From Vreelandella titanicae BH1 (GTDB lineage: Bacteria > Pseudomonadota > Gammaproteobacteria > Pseudomonadales > Halomonadaceae), in assembly GCF_000336575.1 (NCBI RefSeq), contig NZ_AOPO01000009.1, forward strand, positions 62,001-126,000: a stretch of DNA of 64,000 nucleotides, written 5' to 3'. The notes under the pieces were generated by a model, which was not told the DNA's origin, searched no databases, and worked only from the letters and a program-made list of their open reading frames with translations. Position numbers and translations under genes: made by a program. Shown here piece by piece: positions 35,417-45,460 of the stretch (position 1 is its first letter; each line of letters opens with the position of its first letter).

Positions 35417-36307
35417 ATGAGTGAGTCCTTTACTAACTGGCAGGCCCGTTTTGAAAAGCTACGGTCAAACAAGTTTTTTGAAGCGATGGTGATCGCCATT
35501 ATCGTCATTTCCGCCCTGGTGATCGGGGCAAAAACCTACGACGAAACCACTCAGGTTGAGCAGTGGCTGCTCTATCTCGATATCGCGGTAACGATATTTT
35601 TCCTGATTGAGATTTTAATCAGAATGGCCGCGGAGCGCAGCCTGCTCGACTTCTTCAAAAAAGGCTGGAACGTTTTTGACTTCCTGATTGTGACTGCCAG
35701 TCTTATCCCCATGGATGACTCGGAAATGGTGCTACTGGCCAGGCTGCTGCGCATTTTCCGGGTACTGCGCCTGGTGTCGATGATTCCTGAACTTCAGATG
35801 CTACTTAGCGCCCTGGTGAAGTCGGTGCCACGGATGGGCTATGTGGTCCTGCTGATGTTTATCATCTTCTATATATACGCTGCCATTGGGAGCTTTCTGT
35901 TTCACAATGTAGACGAGGGGCTGTGGGGCAATATTTCCCTGGCCATGCTAACGCTATTTCAGGTGGCGACCTTTGAGAGCTGGGCCACCGCTGTGCTATA
36001 TCCGGCCATGGAGGTCTACCCCTACGCTTGGATCTATTTTCTCACTTTTATCTTTTTGAACGCCTTTATCTTTCTCAATATGATGATTGGTATTGTGCTG
36101 GACGTGATGCAGAAAGAGAGCGCGCAAATGGCGCTGGACAACGGCGAAGGCGAAGAGGCCGAGCTGCAGTCGCTGCGCAATGATGTTCGCGGGCTGAAAG
36201 CGCAGCTTGACCGTATGGAGTCAGCGCTCTCTCAAGCATACTCGACAGCCCCAACACACCAGAATGACGCGGGCGGTAAGCACAGCGACAAGCCCACAAC
36301 TGACTGA
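35417..36307 (+). CDS. Voltage-gated sodium channel (BacNav family)
   Basis: 296 aa with six membrane helices. S4 has arginines every third residue (R109, R112, R115, R118 in [12 protein letters not shown]). The pore loop carries TFESWA (185-190), matching the TLESW selectivity filter of NaChBac and NavAb with Leu replaced by Phe; E187 is the selectivity glutamate. S6 is [20 protein letters not shown]. After a 20-residue acidic neck, residues 247-272 form a heptad coiled coil that would hold the tetramer. Its stop is 16 bp before leuA. Confidence 0.92.
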   Translation: MSESFTNWQARFEKLRSNKFFEAMVIAIIVISALVIGAKTYDETTQVEQWLLYLDIAVTIFFLIEILIRMAAERSLLDFFKKGWNVFDFLIVTASLIPMDDSEMVLLARLLRIFRVLRLVSMIPELQMLLSALVKSVPRMGYVVLLMFIIFYIYAAIGSFLFHNVDEGLWGNISLAMLTLFQVATFESWATAVLYPAMEVYPYAWIYFLTFIFLNAFIFLNMMIGIVLDVMQKESAQMALDNGEGEEAELQSLRNDVRGLKAQLDRMESALSQAYSTAPTHQNDAGGKHSDKPTTD

Positions 36308-36323
36308 TTTTAGGAGAGCCGCC

Positions 36324-38030
36324 ATGATGTTGACTGATCCTGCCAAAAAGTACCGCCCCTTTGTGGCCGTTGATCTGCCCGACCGCCAGTGGCCGAGCAA
36401 GCGTATCGAGACGGCGCCTATCTGGTGCAGCGTTGACCTGCGCGACGGCAACCAGTCGCTGATCGACCCCATGGATCAGGAGCGCAAACAGCGCTTATTC
36501 GACATGCTGCTTAGTGTTGGTTTTAAACAGATAGAAGTGGGCTTTCCGTCAGCCTCCCAAACCGACTTCGATTTCGTTCGCTCGCTGATTGAGCAGGATA
36601 AAATTCCTGAGGATGTGACCATTCAAGTGCTAACCCAGGCACGTCCGCACTTGATTGAACGCACCTTTGAAGCGCTACAAGGCGCCAAAAACGCTATCGT
36701 CCACGTCTATAACGCTACCGATCCCATGTTTCGCCGGGTGGTGTTCAATGTCGATAAAGCTGAATGCGTGCAAATCGCCGTCGAAGCAACCCAGCAGATT
36801 CGCGCCCAGATGGACGCCGCACCAGAAACCAACTGGACGTTCCAGTACTCGCCGGAGCTCTTCACTACCACCGAGATGGACTTTGCCGTTGAGATCGTCG
36901 AAGCGGTCATGGACGCTTACGGCACCCGCGCCGATAAGCCCATGATCGTGAACCTGCCGGCCACGGTAGAAGTCGCCACACCCAACAACTACGCCGACCA
37001 GATCGAGTGGTTCTGTCGCCACATCAAAAACCGCGACCACTTGATTGTCAGCGTTCACCCCCATAACGACCGCGGTACCGGCGTAGCGGCGGCAGAGCTG
37101 ACGTTGATGGCCGGGGCTGATCGCGTTGAGGGCACGCTGTTTGGGAACGGCGAGCGCACCGGCAACGTTGATATCGTCACCCTGGCGATGAATATGTATA
37201 CCCAGGGCGTTAACCCCCAGCTCGATTTTTCCAATATCACGCCCATCATGCGCGAAGTGGAGTACTGCAACCAACTGCCGGTGCATCCGCGCCACCCCTA
37301 CGTGGGCGATTTGGTGTTTACCGCCTTCTCCGGCTCTCATCAGGATGCGATCAAAAAAGGCATGGCAGATCGTCGCGCCAATCCTGATGCCGTTTGGGAT
37401 GTGCCTTATTTGCCTATCGATCCGCTGGACGTGGGCCGTAGCTACGAAGCGGTGATTCGGGTTAACAGCCAATCGGGTAAAGGCGGTGTTTCCTACCTGC
37501 TTGAGCAGGAACACGGTATTGAGCTACCGCGCCGGCTTTCCATCGAGTTTAGTCAGGTCGTTCAGGAAGTGGCAGAGCGCACCGGGCGTGAGATCACCTC
37601 GCAGATGATCTATCAGGCGTTCTCGGATGAGTATTTAGAGCAGCGAGTGCCCTTTGCATTAGTTAACCACCGTTTGTCGTCTGAACCTGACAGCCCCAAA
37701 GTCACGCTGGACGCCGTGATTGAGGAGAGCGGCACACGGCAAACGTTAAAGGGCGAGGGCAACGGTCCGTTAGCGGCCTTTGTTAAAGCACTGGCAGCCG
37801 CAGGGCACGATGTAGAGATTATCGACTACCACGAGCACTCCCGCGGGCAGGGCGCTGACGCTGAGGCGATCGCTTATGTGGAAGTGCGTATCGACGGCAA
37901 AGCGGTATTCGGTGTAGGCAACGATGAAAGCATTACCAGCGCGTCGATGAAGGGGGTATTGAGCGCGATCAATCGCCACCATTCTACCCAGCCTGCGGCG
38001 GCCAACGTGACGGCAGAGACGTTGGGGTAA
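36324..38030 (+). CDS. leuA: 2-isopropylmalate synthase
   Basis: 568 aa. The TIM-barrel catalytic domain has DLRDGNQ (R40, D41) and the metal-binding VHPHNDRG, followed by a linker and a C-terminal regulatory domain for leucine feedback (from about 440). It condenses 2-oxoisovalerate and acetyl-CoA. ATG 36324 follows TAGGAGAG. The frame is open further upstream, but that part lies within the channel gene. No leucine-rich leader peptide precedes it. Confidence 0.96.
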   Translation: MMLTDPAKKYRPFVAVDLPDRQWPSKRIETAPIWCSVDLRDGNQSLIDPMDQERKQRLFDMLLSVGFKQIEVGFPSASQTDFDFVRSLIEQDKIPEDVTIQVLTQARPHLIERTFEALQGAKNAIVHVYNATDPMFRRVVFNVDKAECVQIAVEATQQIRAQMDAAPETNWTFQYSPELFTTTEMDFAVEIVEAVMDAYGTRADKPMIVNLPATVEVATPNNYADQIEWFCRHIKNRDHLIVSVHPHNDRGTGVAAAELTLMAGADRVEGTLFGNGERTGNVDIVTLAMNMYTQGVNPQLDFSNITPIMREVEYCNQLPVHPRHPYVGDLVFTAFSGSHQDAIKKGMADRRANPDAVWDVPYLPIDPLDVGRSYEAVIRVNSQSGKGGVSYLLEQEHGIELPRRLSIEFSQVVQEVAERTGREITSQMIYQAFSDEYLEQRVPFALVNHRLSSEPDSPKVTLDAVIEESGTRQTLKGEGNGPLAAFVKALAAAGHDVEIIDYHEHSRGQGADAEAIAYVEVRIDGKAVFGVGNDESITSASMKGVLSAINRHHSTQPAAANVTAETLG

Positions 38031-38064
38031 TCCTGCGGTTACCAGTTGAGTGAGGTGGATTGCA

Positions 38065-39186
38065 ATGCGGCCCTGGCAGATAATGGTAGTAACCGCGATA
38101 GTGATCGCCGGGCTAGCATCAACATTGGCCTCTCATGAGCCGTTTGAGTCCAAACTGGTAAGATTGGAAGCTCAGCGGGCATTGCCCTCGCTAGAGGCGT
38201 CGCTTCAGCAGGAAACAGCGGAGCTCAATGCGCTGTTTCTCAGTTATGCTGACGATCAGGCGCTGTGGATGAGCGCCTCTTTGGCGATTTTGCGCCACGG
38301 TGATATGGCCCGCGATGTATTAGTGGAGTACGGCTTACTGCCCAATTTTCAGCGAGTACTGGTGCGCTATGGGGCTGATGCCGTACTTCCCATTAGCTAC
38401 TTTCGCAGCCACGATGTGACCACGCTAAAGGCGCAGTACTGGGTCGGTGAGCGTTATCAGCAATTCAGCCGCTGGTGGAGCGATGAGGAGGGAGAAGCGG
38501 ATTCAGCGTTCACCCCTTACCGCCGCGGGCAGATGGGTATTGCGCTGCTGGATGCCAATGGCCACGCGCTGCTCAACCAGTTTGTGGTTAGTGAACAAAG
38601 CGACGTGGAGTGGCTACAGGGTGAGCGTCTGGTTGCGGGCCTGGGCGATTTCTTCACCAGCGGGCTACGCGATTTGGAAAGCCAGTGGCGGCGGGGTGAC
38701 GACATTGGCGCCGCCGATCTAGGCTGGGCCGGTGTCGATCTACTCGTGATGGCCAGCACCGTGAAGGTGCTGCGGGCAGGCAAGGCCGCTCGTGCTGCCC
38801 GGGTGGGCAGTGTGGAAGCCCAGGGGACTCGTGCTGGTTTGCGCCAAGGCGCGTTAATGAGTGGTGGCGGGCGTTTTGCGGCGTTGCCACGTATGGCCAA
38901 AGTAGCCGCTGTGGCGGGCACTGCCTATGTAGTGGTTCGCCATCCAAGCCTTGTGAGCGCACTTGGCGCCAACCTCTCTTCCTGGCTAGGCTGGCCGGTT
39001 TGGCTCGGTCAGTTTCTTATCTGGCTCATCGTGCTACTGCCAGTACTCTTCATTGCGCGCTTTATTTACCGCTGGCTACTTACGCCGATACTGTGGCTGC
39101 TGGTGCCGCTGATGCGGGTATGCTTTAGGGCGGCAAACAATCAGTTAGCCAGGCGTACCAAGCCTCAGACCCGTGATCTTGGCTGA
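38065..39186 (+). CDS. Membrane protein of unknown function
   Basis: 373 aa. A signal-anchor or signal peptide is at 1-23. A mainly soluble region follows (24-255). A Gly/Ala/Arg-rich stretch lies near 225-275, and hydrophobic segments at 282-300 and 312-360 (WPVWLGQFLIWLIVLLPVLF and following) end the protein. No family is recognised. GAGGTGG sits 6 nt before ATG 38065; GTG 38050 is weaker. It starts 34 bp after leuA and may be in its transcript, ending at the terminator at 39213. Confidence 0.75.
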   Translation: MRPWQIMVVTAIVIAGLASTLASHEPFESKLVRLEAQRALPSLEASLQQETAELNALFLSYADDQALWMSASLAILRHGDMARDVLVEYGLLPNFQRVLVRYGADAVLPISYFRSHDVTTLKAQYWVGERYQQFSRWWSDEEGEADSAFTPYRRGQMGIALLDANGHALLNQFVVSEQSDVEWLQGERLVAGLGDFFTSGLRDLESQWRRGDDIGAADLGWAGVDLLVMASTVKVLRAGKAARAARVGSVEAQGTRAGLRQGALMSGGGRFAALPRMAKVAAVAGTAYVVVRHPSLVSALGANLSSWLGWPVWLGQFLIWLIVLLPVLFIARFIYRWLLTPILWLLVPLMRVCFRAANNQLARRTKPQTRDLG

Positions 39187-39212
39187 AGCAGTGAGAGAAA
39201 GTAGTTGTTAAC

Positions 39213-39248
39213 GTAAACGGGGCAGCCTCTGAGGCCGCCCCGTTTTAC
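39213..39248. terminator. Bidirectional terminator hairpin
   Basis: GTAAACGGGGC pairs with GCCCCGTTTTAC around an inner GCCT-CTG-AGGC helix with one A-C mismatch. T runs on the right and A runs on the left suit termination of both converging transcripts, from 38065-39186 and from the PQQ dehydrogenase gene. Confidence 0.85.
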
Positions 39249-39256
39249 GCTAAGGG

Positions 39257-41275
39257 TTACTCTGGCAGTGCGTAGACCGCGATCTGATCACCCACCTGGT
39301 CTTTCAGAATGGTATTGCCACCGGAAACAAAGGCGACATATTGGCGGCCATTGTACTCGTAGACCGCGGGGTTCGAGACGGAGGGGGCTTCGGTCTGGTC
39401 TGACCAGAGCTCCTCGCCGGTCTCAAGGGAGTAGGCACGCACCTTGGCATCCATGGAAGCGCCAATAAAGATAATATTGCCTGCGGTTACGGCCGGGCCA
39501 CCGATGGTGGGCGAGCCCCAGCTCTCAGGCATAAAAAAGCCATACTGTTGCGATGCACCCACCGGACGACGCCATTTGATATCACCGCTGGTCATATCCA
39601 GGGCGACAAGCTCGCCAAAGGGGGGCTCCCAGCAGGGCATGCCTAGCCGGTTAAGCGCTACCTCAAGGCGCATCCCGTAGAGGGCGCCTTCTTGAGGGGC
39701 GAAGCCGCTTTCGTTGCCGGAGCCGCTATCCGCTTTGTCATAATCATCGCGATTATAGAGTTTTATGTACTGCACAATGTGCGAGGTATTGACGATCACT
39801 GTCTGGCTTTCGGGGTCGAAGGCTACGCCGCCCCACTGAACGCCACCCGCGCTGATGGGAAAGCCAAGGGTGCCTTCGCCTTGGGTCGTCGGTGGGGTGT
39901 ACATGCCTTCATAGTGAAGATCGTCCCACAATGCGGAACACTCTCCGGAGCTAACCGCGTCGGCCAGCGCCCAGACGTTGGGCTTTTCAGACTGATCTAA
40001 CAGCGGTTCCGGTTTAGTCGGGAAAGGCTGGGTCGGCGCGTAAACTTCGCCCTCAACGCTGCCGTCGCCGCTGGGTACCGGGCGCTCCTCAATCGGCCAA
40101 ACGTCTTCGCCTGTTTCGCGATTAACCACGAACAGAAAGCCCATTTTGGTTGCCTGGATGAGTGCCGGTATTTCTTCACCATCTACTGTGATGTCCATCA
40201 GCGTTGGTGCGGCATTGATATCGTAATCCCAGATATCGTGATGTACCCACTGCCGCGACCAAACCACTTCGCCGGTCTCGATATCCAGGGCAGTGGTGGA
40301 TGTGCCCAGAGGCACTTCTTCGGTGCGATTGCCGCCCCAGTAGTTCGGCGAGGGTGAGGAAACCGGCAGATAGACTAAACCACGCTCCTCGTCGGCGGAC
40401 ATATGTGTCCAGACATTGGCGGTGCCGCTTTGATCGCGCATCTCATCGGAAAGTGCCTGGAACGTCCATTCACGTTCTCCAGTGCGGGCATTAATTGAGT
40501 AAACAGTGCCGGGTGGCGCCTGTTCGTAGGCCCAGTCCATCCCTGCCCAGCCGAGTACCAAGTGGTCTCCCACCACGGTAGGGGGTTGTAGTAGCGAAAG
40601 CGGCCAGCGGTCGTTGGTGTCGTTCCACTGGTTGACGTCGAGCACACCGTTATCGGCAAAGTCGGCGCACTGTTCGCCACTATCGGCATCAACCGCGAAA
40701 AGCTGTGCATCCATGGTGCCCATATAGATAATTTTCTGACAGGGCTCGCCTGCTACCGGATCGTCGGCTTCCCAATAGGCCACACCACGGTTTTTCAAGG
40801 CGGGTTGAGTTAGCGCTTCCAGAGAGGATTGAGTATCGAAACTCCATTTCTCTTCGCCACTACCGGGGTCTAACGCGAGTATGCGATAGAAGGGGGTACC
40901 AATATAAAGGGTATCGTTAGCAAACACCGGGGTCGCTGACCAAACGGTGGCTGGCAATTCCCCCGAGCCATCCGCGACATCGCCGGTATGCACTTCCCAT
41001 ACCTTCTCCAGCTCGCCGACGTTATCAGTATTGATTTGATCAAGTGGGCTATATTTTTGGGCATTAAGCTGGCCATGGAAGCTGTTCCAGGTCGGCTCGC
41101 CAGGCACCAGCGGGATGGGAGCGCGACTGGGCGCTTCTTCCTGCTCGGGATTCTCCTGCTCACTGGGTTGACCCTGAGCCAGTAACGGCAAGGGCGTAAA
41201 ACAGATCGCCAGGGCGGTGACTGCGCCTAAGCCTGGGGTTATCGATTTAAACGGGGTGGGTAATAATGTCGGCAT
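39257..41275 (-). CDS. PQQ-dependent dehydrogenase, periplasmic catalytic subunit (glucose/quinate type)
   Basis: 672 aa. A Sec signal peptide (about 1-34, PLPLLAQG) precedes a beta-propeller quinoprotein. Typical motifs are WNSFHGQLNAQKYSPLDQI at the front, LGTSTTALDIETGEVVWSRQ and HHDIWDYDINAAPTLMDI with the catalytic-type Asp, and IIFIGASMDAKVRAYSLETG. The layout matches the C-terminal part of membrane-bound glucose dehydrogenase and quinate dehydrogenase. The membrane part is a separate gene just upstream. GAGGAG lies 7 nt before ATG 41275. The substrate is not certain. Confidence 0.9.
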   Translation of the reverse strand: MPTLLPTPFKSITPGLGAVTALAICFTPLPLLAQGQPSEQENPEQEEAPSRAPIPLVPGEPTWNSFHGQLNAQKYSPLDQINTDNVGELEKVWEVHTGDVADGSGELPATVWSATPVFANDTLYIGTPFYRILALDPGSGEEKWSFDTQSSLEALTQPALKNRGVAYWEADDPVAGEPCQKIIYMGTMDAQLFAVDADSGEQCADFADNGVLDVNQWNDTNDRWPLSLLQPPTVVGDHLVLGWAGMDWAYEQAPPGTVYSINARTGEREWTFQALSDEMRDQSGTANVWTHMSADEERGLVYLPVSSPSPNYWGGNRTEEVPLGTSTTALDIETGEVVWSRQWVHHDIWDYDINAAPTLMDITVDGEEIPALIQATKMGFLFVVNRETGEDVWPIEERPVPSGDGSVEGEVYAPTQPFPTKPEPLLDQSEKPNVWALADAVSSGECSALWDDLHYEGMYTPPTTQGEGTLGFPISAGGVQWGGVAFDPESQTVIVNTSHIVQYIKLYNRDDYDKADSGSGNESGFAPQEGALYGMRLEVALNRLGMPCWEPPFGELVALDMTSGDIKWRRPVGASQQYGFFMPESWGSPTIGGPAVTAGNIIFIGASMDAKVRAYSLETGEELWSDQTEAPSVSNPAVYEYNGRQYVAFVSGGNTILKDQVGDQIAVYALPE

Positions 41276-41285
41276 GGGCGGCTCC

Positions 41286-41651
41286 TCAGGTGTGGGTGAG
41301 ACGGGCGTGATGGGTTGCGCGAACCATATCAACAATCAAGCCGATCAGACCGACTACCATGGCTGCGCTGATCCACCACTGATGCAGCAGCATTCCGGCG
41401 AAAAATGTACCGGCAAGCCCGATCAGGATGAGTATCCGCAGTACGATGGAAGCACCACGCCTTTTGACTTTAAAGAGAAGTAACGCCATCACCGCAAGGG
41501 CGAGACAGGCCACAATGGCGACCAGTGCCCCGAGCGTTCCAGTGACGCCGGTTAGTGGTGTGAAATAGGCATATAAAGCGATGGCCAGCCCGGCAAGCGA
41601 GGCTATTAAGAGGACGAAAGCGCCCGGTCTGGACGAGAGGGATGGTGACAT
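41286..41651 (-). CDS. Small membrane subunit for the PQQ dehydrogenase
   Basis: 121 aa with four hydrophobic segments (about 11-30, 38-61, 70-88 and 91-110). It resembles the N-terminal membrane domain of E. coli-type Gcd, which holds the ubiquinone contact. It starts the two-gene operon, 10 bp ahead of the catalytic subunit. The role as anchor and quinone-reducing partner is inferred from position and topology. Confidence 0.7.
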   Translation of the reverse strand: MSPSLSSRPGAFVLLIASLAGLAIALYAYFTPLTGVTGTLGALVAIVACLALAVMALLLFKVKRRGASIVLRILILIGLAGTFFAGMLLHQWWISAAMVVGLIGLIVDMVRATHHARLTHT

Positions 41652-41899
41652 AACGCTATGGCCTCCTGCTGAGTGAGATGCCCAACGTTGAGGCTAATTC
41701 AACGTCAGAAATCGTTAGCACTATAACTTTAGCAGAAAACGATATTTTTACGATCTGGGTGACATGTCTTGATTAACTGTAGCAACACCCAGCGCTGTTT
41801 TTTCAATGAAGGGGAGGCATTGTAAAAGCGTTCGTCTCAGCTAAACTAGACCTATTAAACTAAGCTTACTAACCAAGTCGCATTTTTAGGAGATTTTAT

Positions 41900-42139
41900 A
41901 TGGAGGCTATCAATATTCACGAAGCTAAAACACGGTTGTCTCAGCTAGTGGCGAGGGCTGCCGAGGGGGAGGGGTTTATTATTGCCAAAGCAGGCAAACC
42001 GATGGCACGCGTGACGGCCATTGATAGCCCTACTTCTGGACAGCAAAAGCGTCTGGGGTTTCTGGCAGACCAGTTTAAGATACCTAATGATTTTGATCGT
42101 ATGGGACAGGAGGAAATAGCCGAGATGTTTGGAGGTTGA
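41900..42139 (+). CDS. Antitoxin, Phd/YefM family
   Basis: 79 aa. The N-terminal MEAINIHEAKTRLSQLVARA and IIAKAGKPMARVTAI are the Phd/YefM DNA-binding fold, and the C-terminal part (FDRMGQEEIAEMFGG) would wrap the toxin. AGGAG-like TTTTAGGAG lies upstream of ATG 41900. It ends 1 bp before the toxin start. The pair is likely autoregulated by the antitoxin. Confidence 0.93.
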   Translation: MEAINIHEAKTRLSQLVARAAEGEGFIIAKAGKPMARVTAIDSPTSGQQKRLGFLADQFKIPNDFDRMGQEEIAEMFGG

Positions 42140-42140
42140 T

Positions 42141-42527
42141 GTGAATCTACTTCTGGACACGCATGTTTTGCTCTGGGCGGCGGCAGCGCCGGAGAGGCTT
42201 TCTGTTGATGCGCGAGCTATGATTAATGACGAAGATAACAGGCTCTATTTTAGCGCTGCCAGCATATGGGAAGTGGTCATTAAGAACAGTCTGCAACGCC
42301 CTGATTTTCACGTTGACCCGCACTTGCTGCGTCGTGGGCTGCTGGATAACGGTTATTTAGAACTTTCTATCAGTTCATTGCATACACTTAACGTTGCTCA
42401 TTTACCAGTCATCCACAAAGACCCTTTTGATCGAATTTTGGTGGCCCAGGCAGAAGCTGAGGGATTTTTGCTGCTTACTGCGGATGAGCTGGTGGCTCAG
42501 TATGCTGGGCCTATCCGGAGGGTATAA
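42141..42527 (+). CDS. Toxin, PIN-domain ribonuclease (VapC-like)
   Basis: 128 aa. PIN-domain acidic residues occur in LLLDTHVLLW, SAASIWEVVIK, DPFDRILVAQA and LTADE. The product is an endoribonuclease held inactive by the preceding antitoxin. GTG 42141 is the start, with GGAGG 5 nt upstream (42131-42135); a TTG at 42129 would overlap that site. Confidence 0.93.
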   Translation: MNLLLDTHVLLWAAAAPERLSVDARAMINDEDNRLYFSAASIWEVVIKNSLQRPDFHVDPHLLRRGLLDNGYLELSISSLHTLNVAHLPVIHKDPFDRILVAQAEAEGFLLLTADELVAQYAGPIRRV

Positions 42528-42599
42528 CTAACTTGTGGCTTAAGGCTTCAGCACTGAGCCATTCAAGCGTCTCAGTGCCGGCTGTTTCTTCAACATGCG

Positions 42600-43634
42600 T
42601 CACAACGGCGTTTTACTTCCCCTTCCAGGAATTTCTCGCACTAGGCGTGGCATTAAGAAGCCGGGTAAATGATCGCGAAGATGAGCAACCAGCTCGCGTG
42701 CTTCGCTGTCCGGCACATCAAAATGCGCAGCGCCTTGCACAGGATCCAGTACATGCAGGTAATAGGGCAGAATACCTGCTTCGAATAGCCGTTCAGAAAG
42801 TGCGGTAAGGGCCGTGACACTATCGTTCACATTGCGCAGCAGTACACTCTGGTTGAGTAGTGTTGCACCCGCCTGCTTAAGGCGCGCGCAGGCGTCTACC
42901 ACCGCCTGGTCGATTTCATTGGCGTGGTTAATATGCAACACCACCACCTTTTGCAGGCGTGTAGAGGAAAGCCAGCCAAGCAGAGCGTCATCGACCCGAT
43001 CGGGAATCACCACCGGCAGGCGGGTATGAATGCGTAGCCGTTTTAGGTGCGGGATGCTTTCTAGCTGCTCCACCAGCCATGCCAACTGGCGATCGCTGGC
43101 GGCCAACGGATCGCCGCCAGACAGAATCGCCTCGTGAATAGTGGTGTCAGCGCGCAGGTAATCCAGCGCTTCCTGCCACTGCGCTCTGGAGGGTGAGTTA
43201 TCGCTATAGGGAAAATGGCGGCGAAAGCAGTAGCGGCAGTTGATGGCACAGTTGGGGCTGGCGATAAGCAGCACTCGGCCAGCATACTTATGGATCAGCC
43301 CTTTGGCGGGCCGATGTTCGGCTTCTTCAAGCGGATCGACGACGTAGCCATGTGGCGTTAGTGCTTCCTCGCCAAGCGGCAGTACCTGACGCAGCAGCGG
43401 GTCGTTTATGTCGGCATAGGCTATTCTGTTGAGGTACGCTTCAGGCACACATACGTCAAACAGTGCATGTCCAGCCTTGGCGCCCGCCAACCAGTCGTGG
43501 CTTAGGCCCAGCCGTTCGCATAGTGTTTGCGGGTCACGAATGGCATGAGAAAGCTGCTGCTGCCAAGTGGAATGCGCCAGTGAGTCGCGATGGCTTTGCG
43601 TTTCAGACGCGGCAATAATGATGTTCTCCTGCAA
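42600..43634 (-). CDS. epmB: EF-P beta-lysylation protein, lysine 2,3-aminomutase (radical SAM)
   Basis: 344 aa. The radical-SAM cluster is CAINCRYC, followed by RRHFPYS. ILSGGDPL and the PLP-binding lysine in the C-terminal part match EpmB (YjeK). It converts L-alpha-lysine to (R)-beta-lysine for attachment to EF-P. The start is probably TTG 43634, with AAGGAGG (43647-43641) exactly 6 nt upstream; ATG 43658 lacks a site. It is divergent from efp, whose product is the target. Confidence 0.95.
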   Translation of the reverse strand: MQENIIIAASETQSHRDSLAHSTWQQQLSHAIRDPQTLCERLGLSHDWLAGAKAGHALFDVCVPEAYLNRIAYADINDPLLRQVLPLGEEALTPHGYVVDPLEEAEHRPAKGLIHKYAGRVLLIASPNCAINCRYCFRRHFPYSDNSPSRAQWQEALDYLRADTTIHEAILSGGDPLAASDRQLAWLVEQLESIPHLKRLRIHTRLPVVIPDRVDDALLGWLSSTRLQKVVVLHINHANEIDQAVVDACARLKQAGATLLNQSVLLRNVNDSVTALTALSERLFEAGILPYYLHVLDPVQGAAHFDVPDSEARELVAHLRDHLPGFLMPRLVREIPGRGSKTPL

Positions 43635-43798
43635 AAAAGCCCTCCTTCGGGTTATCATGCGCGCACTTATTTAACGACGCCATTTGCAACGCTGCTGGCA
43701 TATAGCTACTGGTATATAAACCTGCTGACAGTGGCAAAGTATGGCTTCGCGCACCACCTGTTGATACAAATAACTGAAATGGATGATTGAGAGACATT

Positions 43799-44365
43799 AT
43801 GGCGAACTATTCTACCAACGAATTCAAGGCCGGTCTGAAAGTAATGCTCGACGGCGATCCTTGTGCAATCGTTGAGAACGAGCTGGTCAAGCCCGGTAAG
43901 GGGCAGGCGTTTAACCGAGTTAAACTGCGGAATTTGATGACTGGCCGCGTAGGTGAGAAGACTTTCAAATCCGGTGACTCGCTGGAAGGTGCCGATGTCA
44001 TGGATTTAGAAATGGAGTATCTCTACACCGATGGTGATATGTGGCACTTCATGAAGACCGATGGCTCGTTTGAGCAGTATGCGGTAGAGAAAAAAGCGCT
44101 AGGCGATACCGTCAAGTGGCTGAAAGAGCAGGTGCCCTATATCATTACGCTTTGGGATGATAAGGCCATTTCCGTGACGCCGCCTAACTTTATCGAGTTG
44201 GAAGTCGTGGAAACAGATCCCGGTTTGAAAGGCGATACGGCACAGGGTGGTTCTAAGCCTGCGACGTTGTCTTCTGGCGCTGTGGTGCGTGTGCCGCTCT
44301 TCATTAACCAGGGCGAAGTGTTGAAAATCGATACGCGCAGTGGGGACTACGTCTCACGCGCTTGA
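43799..44365 (+). CDS. efp: Elongation factor P
   Basis: 188 aa, the exact family length. Lys34 in the loop PGKGQAF is the site of beta-lysylation. It relieves ribosome stalling at polyproline stretches. Domain II/III signatures include the C-terminal [16 protein letters not shown] 43799 has GAGAG upstream. The modifying enzymes EpmB and EpmA flank it on both sides. Confidence 0.98.
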   Translation: MANYSTNEFKAGLKVMLDGDPCAIVENELVKPGKGQAFNRVKLRNLMTGRVGEKTFKSGDSLEGADVMDLEMEYLYTDGDMWHFMKTDGSFEQYAVEKKALGDTVKWLKEQVPYIITLWDDKAISVTPPNFIELEVVETDPGLKGDTAQGGSKPATLSSGAVVRVPLFINQGEVLKIDTRSGDYVSRA

Positions 44366-44392
44366 TCGCTTTCCAGGGCGCTTGTATGTCTT

Positions 44393-44426
44393 AATGGCCA
44401 CGCTTTGTGCGTGGCCATTATTATTT
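44393..44426 (+). terminator. Terminator after efp
   Basis: A perfect 11-bp stem AATGGCCACGC / GCGTGGCCATT around TTTGT, followed by ATTATTTAA. It ends 25 bp before epmA, so epmA needs some read-through or its own promoter. High EF-P and low EpmA output would fit. Confidence 0.8.
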
Positions 44427-44451
44427 AAGGTGATTTTTTCAAGGAGTCGTT

Positions 44452-45432
44452 ATGGCCATTGATTGGCAACCCTCAGCGTCCTTTGAAACGCTGCGCGAAC
44501 GGGCGCGGTTAATGGCCAAAGTGCGCGCTTTTTTTGCCCAGCGTGACGTGCTGGAAGTGGAAACGCCCGTGCTGGGGCAGGGGGGAAGCACGGATATCCA
44601 TTTGGTGTCGCTGCACACTCTGGCGCGCACGGACAAAGGGCAGCGCCGTCTATGGCTACAAACCTCCCCTGAATTCCATATGAAGCGCTTGCTCGCAGCG
44701 GGCAGTGGGCCGATCTTTCAGCTTGCGCGAAGTTTTCGCGATGGCGAAATCGGCGCCCGCCATAATATTGAGTTCACTATGCTGGAGTGGTATCGGCCGC
44801 AATTTACGCTGGATCAACTGATTGATGAGACTGCGACGCTCATTATGTCACTGTTGCCCAGTTTCCCCGGCCCACCTGTGCATTACCGCTACCGGGAGTT
44901 GTTTCATACTTACGTAGAGGTTGATCCGTTCACGACGTCTCTGGATAGGCTGAGGGCGATAGCTGCCGAGCGGGCACAAATGTCTGCCCAATCCTTAGCT
45001 GATGAAGGCCGCGAGACCTGTCTTGACCTGTTAATGAGCGTGGTGATCGAGCCGCAGTTAGGCCAGCAGGAGCTAAGCGTGGTAGTTGATTATCCGGCTA
45101 GCCAAGCAGCCTTGGCGCGACGCCATCAAGATGCAGATGGTGAGTGGGTGGCTTCCCGCTTTGAGGTCTATCTTAACGGTATTGAGTTGGCTAACGGCTA
45201 CGATGAGCTGACCGATGCGGCTGAGCAGCGCACGCGCTTTGCTGAAGATAACGCTGAGCGCCGCCGTTTGGGCTTACCGGAAGTGGATGTGGATGAGCGG
45301 CTGCTGGCCGCACTTGAGCACGGAATGCCCGAAGGCGCCGGTGTGGCGCTGGGGATAGATCGCTTGATTCAGTTGGCACTCGGCAAAGCACGCCTGGAAG
45401 ACGTGCTTACATTCTCAACGCCCAGCTGTTAG
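44452..45432 (+). CDS. epmA: EF-P (R)-beta-lysine ligase
   Basis: 326 aa, a class II lysyl-tRNA-synthetase paralog without the anticodon-binding domain. Motif 2 is FRDGEIGARHNIEF with LEWYR after it, and motif 3 is GVALGIDRLIQLA. It attaches beta-lysine to Lys34 of EF-P. AAGGAG precedes ATG 44452. It is on the same strand as efp. Confidence 0.96.
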   Translation: MAIDWQPSASFETLRERARLMAKVRAFFAQRDVLEVETPVLGQGGSTDIHLVSLHTLARTDKGQRRLWLQTSPEFHMKRLLAAGSGPIFQLARSFRDGEIGARHNIEFTMLEWYRPQFTLDQLIDETATLIMSLLPSFPGPPVHYRYRELFHTYVEVDPFTTSLDRLRAIAAERAQMSAQSLADEGRETCLDLLMSVVIEPQLGQQELSVVVDYPASQAALARRHQDADGEWVASRFEVYLNGIELANGYDELTDAAEQRTRFAEDNAERRRLGLPEVDVDERLLAALEHGMPEGAGVALGIDRLIQLALGKARLEDVLTFSTPSC

Positions 45433-45460
45433 CGGCTAGTTGCTAACAGGCTGCAAGCCG

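Noticed and set aside
36675..37514. 279-codon minus-strand open frame
   Set aside because: It is a shadow of leuA caused by codon bias; it lacks family motifs and a ribosome binding site.
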